Under the pieces are notes generated by a model, which was not told where the DNA came from, did no database searches, and worked only from the letters and a program-made list of their open reading frames with translations. A program made the translations under genes and the position numbers. Source: Gemella haemolysans ATCC 10379 (GTDB lineage: Bacteria; Bacillota; Bacilli; Staphylococcales; Gemellaceae). From it: a stretch of DNA of 64,000 bases. Below are positions 18,175-24,900 of the stretch, in pieces. The stretch's first letter is position 1. Each line of letters begins with the position of its first letter. The stretch spans positions 1 to 64,000 of the forward strand of contig NZ_ACDZ02000006.1 in assembly GCF_000173915.1 (NCBI RefSeq), given 5' to 3'.

Positions 18175-18768
18175 ATGAAAAAATTAAGTAAGAGTTGGAA
18201 AATATTTATAATAACAACGGTAGTATTAATGAGTAGTATATATGGATATTATAAAATAAATAATAGAAATGCATTTGAAGAGATGTATAATTCATATTAT
18301 AATTTCTCACTACTCGGTTCGGTGCATAGAATGGGGCAGATAAAACCTATACCTAAAGATCAAGAGGGGCAAGATATTGTAAAACTATATTATAAAGAAC
18401 AAGTTAATGGAAGTAATATAGAATTTTCTTTAATAAACTTTGATGATGAAAGGGCAATGTTTGTGATTAGTTCAACGTTTATTGCCGAAGGAGTATATTT
18501 AGATATAAACTATTTATATGATATTGATACCCATAAATTGATAAATAATGTAACTTTCCGTGGGGAAAACGTCCCATTAACTGAAGATAAGCCAAAACAG
18601 AGAAGAGAACTCTTACAAAAACACAATATTTCAAAAGAATATCTACAGAAGAAATCAGATGAACTGTTAGATACAGTTTTAACAGATTGGCAAAGGTATA
18701 GCGGAAGTTCATATTCAAGGAGTAATATGGGAAGACTAACAATAGAAAAAGATGAGTTTTTGAGATAA
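18175..18768 (+). CDS. TipC-like membrane-anchored immunity protein
   Basis: The 197 residues consist of an N-terminal transmembrane anchor (WKIFIITTVVLMSSIYGYY) and an outward-facing domain of about 165 residues with NAFEEMYNSYYN near its start. TipC, the immunity protein of TelC in S. intermedius, has this size and topology, and its family commonly shows such an acidic-aromatic stretch after the anchor. It starts 8 bases after the toxin stop, the usual position of a cognate immunity gene. A decayed homologue lies at 20146. Assignment to the TipC family is by topology, context and remembered motif. Confidence 0.62.
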   Translation: MKKLSKSWKIFIITTVVLMSSIYGYYKINNRNAFEEMYNSYYNFSLLGSVHRMGQIKPIPKDQEGQDIVKLYYKEQVNGSNIEFSLINFDDERAMFVISSTFIAEGVYLDINYLYDIDTHKLINNVTFRGENVPLTEDKPKQRRELLQKHNISKEYLQKKSDELLDTVLTDWQRYSGSSYSRSNMGRLTIEKDEFLR

Positions 18769-18774
18769 TATACT

Positions 18775-18811
18775 ATAGTCATAACCTTTAAGTTAAGGTT
18801 ATGACTATTTT
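18775..18811 (+). terminator. Terminator between LXG cassettes 1 and 2
   Basis: A perfect 14-pair stem (ATAGTCATAACCTT with AAGGTTATGACTAT) around a 6-base loop, followed by TTT. It ends the toxin/immunity transcript and opens the duplicated leader of cassette 2. Confidence 0.75.
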
Positions 18812-18893
18812 ACATATTACTACCTAGAAGGATAAAAATATAGTATAATATAAAAAAATAAATTATTTTTTGTTTTATAGAAAGGAACAGCGT

Positions 18894-19187
18894 ATGAACA
18901 TATTACAAAGTAGTAAAGAACAAGCTGCCTCATCTGCAACATCTTTGAAAACTGCAAGTAATAATATTTCCCAAGAAATAACAGTAACAAAAGATACGCA
19001 AACAACAGTAGCCGGCAACACTAACGCACAAAATAGTATAGAAGTATCTAACCAAACAGCGAGTAAAATGTCAAAAGTTATTCAAAGCATGTCTAATAAC
19101 ATTCATAGTGTAGCTGAAGAATTCCAGGCAATGGACAATACATTAGGAACACAACTAGAAGGTGTAAAAAGCTTGAGAGGATTCTAG
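18894..19187 (+). CDS. Lap1-type WXG100-like partner, copy 2
   Basis: Near-identical duplicate of the gene at 15920, 97 residues, same start context (GAAAGGAAC before ATG). It is intact and still carries the duplicated promoter region, but the LXG toxin it would have served is no longer present in its cassette. It may still be expressed and could serve the intact toxin of cassette 1, since the two partner proteins are almost the same. Confidence 0.8.
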   Translation: MNILQSSKEQAASSATSLKTASNNISQEITVTKDTQTTVAGNTNAQNSIEVSNQTASKMSKVIQSMSNNIHSVAEEFQAMDNTLGTQLEGVKSLRGF

Positions 19188-19385
19188 ATGACAAAAGATC
19201 AAGACAACTATCAAAAAAGAATATTATTAGAAGAACAACTAAAAGACAACAAAAAGAAACAAGCCAAGTTAGAAGAAATAGAAAATACATATCAAGACAT
19301 TAAAATTCATGGTAGATATCTACAAGAAACAGTACACAAAATATTTACAGGACAATACAATACCCACCTAATAATTTTGGGATAA
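19188..19385 (+). pseudogene. Lap2-type partner, truncated copy 2
   Basis: The first 60 or so codons match the DUF3958-type gene at 16214 with a few substitutions (for example IKIHGRYLQET for IEIHGRYLKET). After THL the sequence switches to unrelated DNA and the frame stops after IILG. The break is the left edge of a deletion that joined it to the 3' end of a toxin gene. Confidence 0.8.
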
Positions 19386-19597
19386 AAAATAACACAATAA
19401 ATAGAGTTAGTGAGTTTTATAAAATACACGGATATGGTAATTATGACCAAGGGAAAATAGCGGTAGAAAGAATAGTAAACACTGATACAATAGCTAAAAG
19501 ATACATGTCTTCAGAATATACAAAAGCACAAAAGAAAAAACACCAAGAAGACTTTTTTGATTATTTAGAGAGAGGTAAATTTAAGAATGTTGAGTAG
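19370..19597 (+). pseudogene. C-terminal remnant of a lost LXG-type toxin
   Basis: From the junction at about 19370 another frame is open for about 75 codons and ends at TAG 19595-19597. The peptide (NNTINRVSEFYKIHGYGNYD, later KKKHQEDFFDYLERGKFKN) has no start codon or LXG region. The end overlaps the start of the following membrane-anchored gene by 11 bases, exactly the toxin/immunity coupling expected. I infer that the body of the toxin was deleted. I do not recognise the toxin class. Confidence 0.65.
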
Positions 19598-20072
19598 ATT
19601 TTTCAAATTAATATTATTACTATTTATGGTAGCTCCAGTAATAGTCGTTTTGTATGATGTATTAGAAGCTCCAAAAGTCTTAACTAGAGAAAACAACAAA
19701 GGTAATGAATTTGAACAATTAGACAGGTTGATGAATACAACAAAATACGCTGAACAAATAAGAAAGGCAGGCTATCAAGTAGATGATTATGATTTAAAAA
19801 TGATGGATAGGATTCCAGAATTAAAAACGTTAGGGAAAAATAAATTAAGTATAGAGTCCCCTACAGATAAAACTATACATATATTTACTGATGAAAATCA
19901 TGATTTAATAATTTTTAATAAAGATATGACTATTACGGGAAGTGTAATAAATCAGGGGAAAGATAAACCTAGTAGAAAGTTAACAGAAGAAGAAAAGAAT
20001 AAGTATGAAAAAGAGATAAAACAAGAAATAAACAAACTATTGGATGATGTTTATAAAGCTGGAGAAAAATAA
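19587..20072 (+). CDS. Putative orphan immunity protein, membrane anchored
   Basis: The 161 residues have an N-terminal anchor (FKLILLLFMVAPVIVVLYDV) and an outer or lumenal domain ending in a charged helix (EEEKNKYEKEIKQEINKLLDD). No family is recognised. It overlaps the toxin remnant by 11 bases, so it was most likely the immunity gene of that toxin. Retention after toxin loss would give protection against siblings that still make it. The topology suggests the lost toxin acted at or outside the membrane. Confidence 0.6.
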   Translation: MLSRFFKLILLLFMVAPVIVVLYDVLEAPKVLTRENNKGNEFEQLDRLMNTTKYAEQIRKAGYQVDDYDLKMMDRIPELKTLGKNKLSIESPTDKTIHIFTDENHDLIIFNKDMTITGSVINQGKDKPSRKLTEEEKNKYEKEIKQEINKLLDDVYKAGEK

Positions 20073-20099
20073 TGTTAACCTTATATTCATATAAGAATA

Positions 20100-20340
20100 A
20101 TCAAAATGATATTCAAGATTATTACAGTGAAAAGTAGATGTTTTAATGAAAAAACTAGGTAAGGGCTTGAAAATATTTATAATAACAACGGTAGTTTTAA
20201 TAGGTAATATATATGGATATTATAAAATAAATAATAGAAATGCATTTGAAGAGATGCATAATATTACAATATATTATCAATTAAATCTATAGATAATATG
20301 CTACAGATAAAAACCATATCTAAAGATGCTAAAGGATAAG
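20100..20340 (+). pseudogene. Decayed copy of LXG toxin tail and TipC-like immunity gene
   Basis: Bases 20100-20137 resemble the last codons of the LXG toxin (18128-18166). The ATG at 20146 starts MKKLGKGLKIFIITTVVLIG, close to the TipC-like anchor at 18175. After NAFEEM the frame diverges and stops at 20290-20292, while homology to the immunity gene (for example ATAAAACCTATACCTAAAGA) persists in a shifted frame to about 20330. It shows that a further TelC/TipC-type pair once stood here. Confidence 0.7.
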
Positions 20341-20463
20341 TACTGTAGGATTAAATGAAAGTACAATAAGAAAATATATCAGAGAACAAGAATCGCATGA
20401 CATTGCAATAGATAAACTGACAACAAAGGAATATACAAATCCATTTGGAAATAAGAAAAAATA
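20340..20463 (+). pseudogene. 3' fragment of an unidentified gene, possibly IS200/IS605 tnpB
   Basis: An open frame without start reads STVGLNESTIRKYIREQE and ends YTNPFGNKKK before TAG at 20461-20463. It abuts the decayed immunity gene with no spacer, as expected for a mobile-element remnant. The downstream structured segment resembles the right end of IS200/IS605-family TnpB elements, which is why I suggest tnpB; the peptide itself carries no diagnostic residue. Confidence 0.4.
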
Positions 20464-20612
20464 GATAAACCCGTTTAACGGGTAGCGGGCGTTAAAATAC
20501 AATAGGGCTTGAACGAATGTGAAAGCCAGCGCCTTGAGGTGCGTGTTAGTAACAAAGGGTTATACCCGAAGAGAAAACCACCCCTTTTCAGGGGTGGTCA
20601 TTATTTTTTTAA
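20464..20612 (+). mobile_element. Structured right-end-like segment, possible omega-RNA tail of an IS200/IS605 remnant
   Basis: This short non-coding stretch is much more GC-rich than its surroundings and densely structured. It has ACCCGTTTAACGGGT, GCGCCTTGAGGTGCG, GGGTTATACCC, and a terminator-like ACCACCCC/GGGGTGGT hairpin (20577-20598) followed by T7. TnpB elements carry their guide (omega) RNA scaffold just downstream of or overlapping the tnpB 3' end, and this has that appearance. Identification is by pattern only. Confidence 0.45.
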
Positions 20613-20636
20613 AATTAATTTGTTATTGTTCTTAAA

Positions 20637-21485
20637 TTAGTATCCTTTTAAGGCGTTCATACGAGCTTCAGATTGTCCTTTACCGTCTTTTTTCTCACCT
20701 TTGTATACTGCAGATTCCCATGATCCGTACATAGGGTTAGGGAAGATGATGAATTTATCACCAAATTCAGCTTTTAATTGTTCGAACATTTTATCTCTGT
20801 CCTCTTCTGATTTAGTTGAGAATTCAGCGAAGTCGACTAAGTTATCCCCAAATAACATAACAAGGTTAGTGTGTTTTAAAACTTCTTGACGACGTCCTTC
20901 TTTAGATTTATCGCCTTCTTTTTTGAACATTAGGTGATCGCGACCTTGAACAGGTAGTCCTTGTGCTTCAAGGTTTTTAATAGTTGCATCCACTTGAGCA
21001 TCTGTTCTATCTGAGATGTAGTAGATTTGAACTTTGTTTTTATCTGCAAATTGTAAGAATTCTTTAGCTCCAGCTACAGGTGTTGCTTCTGCTTTTTGAA
21101 CCCATTCATCCCATAATTTAGGATTAAATGCAGTTCCATCTTTAATCATTTTTACTTGGAATGGAATGTTGCTTAATACTGTTTCATCAATATCTAATAC
21201 GATAGAATAAGGTTTATCAGTAGGCTGTTTTAATAATTCTTTTAATTTATTAGTAGCAACGTTATAACCTTGTTGGTATAATGCATCTACTTCAGCAGCA
21301 TTTTGGTACCACAATGATCCCATTGTATTTTCTCTTGATCTAAGTTGATCATAAGTAAGAGTTATTTTATTATCTCCACTCTTATTTTCTTCTTTTTTTT
21401 CTTCAGTTTTTTGTGCGCATCCAGTTGCAAGAACAACTGTAGCTAATACTGAAGAAATAGACATAACAAGTTTTTTATTTTTCAT
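20637..21485 (-). CDS. e(P4)-type acid phosphatase / 5'-nucleotidase lipoprotein
   Basis: The 282-residue protein begins with a lipoprotein signal (VVLATGCAQ, lipobox Cys). It contains the HAD signature IVLDIDETVLSN with the catalytic aspartates, followed by YYISDRTDAQVDATIKNL and MLFGDNLVDF, the pattern of the class C acid phosphatase family (Haemophilus e(P4), streptococcal LppC). Members dephosphorylate nucleotides and phosphomonoesters at the outer face of the membrane, helping nucleoside and NAD salvage. Start supported by AAAAGGAGC upstream on the minus strand. It is a monocistronic gene transcribed toward the IS remnant. Confidence 0.88.
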   Translation of the reverse strand: MKNKKLVMSISSVLATVVLATGCAQKTEEKKEENKSGDNKITLTYDQLRSRENTMGSLWYQNAAEVDALYQQGYNVATNKLKELLKQPTDKPYSIVLDIDETVLSNIPFQVKMIKDGTAFNPKLWDEWVQKAEATPVAGAKEFLQFADKNKVQIYYISDRTDAQVDATIKNLEAQGLPVQGRDHLMFKKEGDKSKEGRRQEVLKHTNLVMLFGDNLVDFAEFSTKSEEDRDKMFEQLKAEFGDKFIIFPNPMYGSWESAVYKGEKKDGKGQSEARMNALKGY

Positions 21486-21960
21486 AATATTTATAGCTCC
21501 TTTTGTTATCTATAATACTTAGTATAAAATATATCTACCTAAAATTCAATATGAAATTATTATTTAAAAATTTAGAATGTGAATATTTTAATAAAGTATT
21601 CTAATATTCTTTAAGAAAGCGGTTTATGAAATGATAAGAAAATAAAATTAATAATATTTATTTTTTTATTTGTTAAAATATGTAAAAAATGCCAATTCAA
21701 GTTGAAATAAGATGTGAGTTTTGGAGAAAAATAGTAATAAAATTATGTAGTCTAGAATATTACAAAAACATTTCAAATACTTAACAATAATGTGAAATAA
21801 TCTGATTTTCATTGAATATACAAGTTAATATATTATAATAAAATTAAACGATTAATATTATAAATTTAAATTAGATTTAAACTAGATAGAATATAATTTA
21901 CTACAATAACATAGATAAAATTATAAAGTGTGTTTTTATACAAAAAAGGAGATAAAAATT
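21486..21960. other. 475-base divergent intergenic region
   Basis: Very AT-rich region between the divergent phosphatase and surface-protein genes. Besides the promoter candidate at 21812-21839 and the ribosome binding site AAAAGGAG at 21946-21953, I see no open frame of note and no clear hairpin. Confidence 0.5.
21812..21839 (+). promoter_or_regulatory. Probable promoter of the LPxTG surface protein
   Basis: TTGAAT at 21812-21817, 16-base spacer, TATAAT at 21834-21839, about 120 bases before the start codon, leaving a long untranslated leader. Confidence 0.45.
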
Positions 21961-24900
21961 ATGAAAAATAAATTAAGTAAAAATATAGTTGATACTTATA
22001 ATCCAGAGAAAATCACTCGTTATTCAATTAGAAAAGCAAGTTTCGGAGCAACTTCAGTAGCGGTTGCTGCATTTTTTATGTATTTAGGGCAAGGAACAGC
22101 AGCAGCTTCAGATACTAATATTCAGGATCAAGTAAACCAAATTACTTCGATAGATGAAAATAAAAATAATAGTACTGAGAATACTGAAGAAAAAACTTCT
22201 AAAGAAACAGTTGTCAAATCCGAAACAAATACTTTGGATAAAACAAAGCTAAGTTCTTTAATTGCCGAAATCGAGTCAAAAATTGTTTCGGGAGCATATG
22301 ACTCTAAAACTGAAGATAGTGTTTCTAAATTAAAAGTTGAGTTAGGAACAGTTAAAACAATATTAGAAAGTGCGAAAACACAAGAAGAGTTAGCTAGAGC
22401 ATACAATAAACTTGTTACAGCAACTACACAGTTGAAAACAAAACCAGAAGAGAAAAAAGAAGCACCAGCAGTAGATACAACGAATGGACAACCAACAGTT
22501 GGTAAAAAAGCTACAAATACAGAAAAATCTACAGAATCTAACTCGATTGCAAACTCTGGTTCTAAAGATGAACGTAATGGAAAAGCGTTGAATACAAATA
22601 ACCCATTCCGTACAGATGCGGCTACTACGGATATAGATCCAGCTGCGAATCAAACTTACACAGCACCTGCGGCTGATGCAGATTTAAATACTTTAGTTAA
22701 AACACTATTAGCATTAGATCCTACAGTTGAAAATAATACAAGACTTTCACAAAATATGGATAGCTTAGGTGATAGTAAGGAAGTTGCAAAAGGTACTGTA
22801 AAGGAAATTACTGAGTTTGGTGGATGGACAGCAGTAGATGGAGGAGTGTTCGCTATTGCTAGAAGAACCGAAGAAGGTGTATACCCTCTTGAGACTATCA
22901 ATTCAACACTAGATGATACTGTTTGGTTACAAGAACAAGCTTTCGATAGAGATACTGAGTATACTTTACTATTATCAAAGAGTAGAACTAGAAGTAATAG
23001 AAATGAAGTTGTTTATGATAATAGTACTTATAAACCGACTGGTGAAGGTGGAGGAATTACAAAAAATCTTGTAAGATATAAAGGGATTGAAAAAACATTT
23101 ACAGCATATTCAACTAAAGAAGGTTCAGATGTAATTGTTAAGTTTAAACCTGGTTATGTTGGAGATAGCGAAGGTTCTAAAGCAAACTATAAAGTTCAAG
23201 TTTATAGTATAACAGGTAACCAAGAGAGTTTAGTCTATGAAACGACTTTTGATCCTTCGCGAAATATAAATGACGGTAAACAGATTGTAACAGCAGCTAA
23301 AGATGGAACGAATAAAGCAAAAATTAAAATTTCTGATGCAGGAAAAGGAGGCGTGAGATTTGACCCTAATACCGGAGTAGATAATACTGAACGTCCAAAT
23401 TTCATCGGTAAAAGAGAAGCTGAAAAATTAATGGCACAACCTGGGAACAAACCAAATGGAACGGCTGGGACATTTACGAGTAAGCCTATTGCATTACCTC
23501 AAGGTGCAGACCATTACAAGGTTAGAATTAGTTTAGCAGATCAAAATCGTACCGGTATGAGTTATCAAGCTTGGGATGACAAATATTCAGTGCCTGTTAC
23601 AGGAGATGACTTCTCAATTGCACAAGATACTAGTAATGTAGCAAGAAATCTTTTACAAAGAATTTATGATAAATTAAAAGCTACAGAATCAGCAGATAAA
23701 AATGGTAAAACTTCTCAAACAATTCAAGATTATGAAGCAGAACTAGAAAAAGTTAAAACACTATTAGCAAATCCTGCTGCTAGAACTCCTAATTTCAAGC
23801 AAGCTTTACAAGATTTATTAGCTAAACAATTAGGTTTGAAAACTGATAAAACAGGTTTAACGAATTCAAAAGCTGAATTAGATGCCTTAGTGAATGAAGA
23901 TCCAACACCTGGGAAAACAACTGATACTGCAAAAGCATATAATGTTGCAAAAGAAGCAGCAAAAACTGAAATAGCAGCAGCTTTGACAGTGATTAATGAC
24001 GAAAACGCAACACCAGAACAAGTATCTGCAGCTTTAGAGAAAGTAAATGCCCAAAAAACAGCTTTACAACAAGCTAAAGATGGTTTAATTGTAGCAGCAA
24101 CAGCAGAAGAAAAAGCTAAATTAAAATCAGATGCAGATTCATTAGTAAAAGCTGATACAACTGGAAAAACTCCAAACAGTATTGAAGCTTATAATACAAA
24201 ATATGAAGCGATAAAGGCACAATTAGAAGCTGCCAAAACAGAAGCTGCCGCAGTATTAGCAAAAGAAAATAATGCATCTAAAGCAGAAGTACAAGCAGCT
24301 CAAACAAAAGTAGATGCTGCAAAAGCAGAGTTAACAAAAGCCGCAGAATTATTAGTCAATAAAGCTGACAAAACAGAATTAACAAACGCAAAAGAAGCGT
24401 TAAACACTTTAGTAACCGAAACAGATCCAACAACAGGAAAAACTGCAGATAGTGCAAAAGTATATAATGATGCGAAAACAGCTGCGCAAGAAGCAATTAA
24501 ACAAGCAGAAACAGTTATTAATGATGAAAATGCAACACCAGAACAAGTAACAGAAGCTTTAAATAAAGTTAATGAGAAAAAATCAGCATTGGAAGTAGCA
24601 AAACAAGCATTAGTAGCAGCAGCGACAGCAGAAGAAAAAGCTAAATTAAAAGCAGATGCTGATTTATTAACAAAAGCTGATGAAACAGGCAAAACACCAG
24701 ATAGTATCGCAGCATATGAAAGAAAATATGAAGAATTAAAAGCACAATTAGAAGCTGCCAAAACAGAAGCTGCCGCAGTACTAGCAAAAGGAAACAATGC
24801 AACAAAAGAGGAAGTTAAAGCTGCTCAAGCGAAAGTAGATGCAGTGAAAACGGAATTAGAAAATGCTAAAAATCTTCTTGTAGAAGCTGCTACTACAGAA

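Larger units (their letters stand above)
15803..19369 (+). repeat. Direct repeat: leader, Lap1 and start of Lap2
   Basis: About 590 bases are nearly identical at 15803-16397 and 18775-19369: terminator hairpin, promoter region, complete Lap1-type gene and the first 60 or so codons of the Lap2-type gene. Identity stops at ACCCACCTA, after which copy 1 reads GAACAACTAC and copy 2 reads ATAATTTTGG. Confidence 0.85.
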
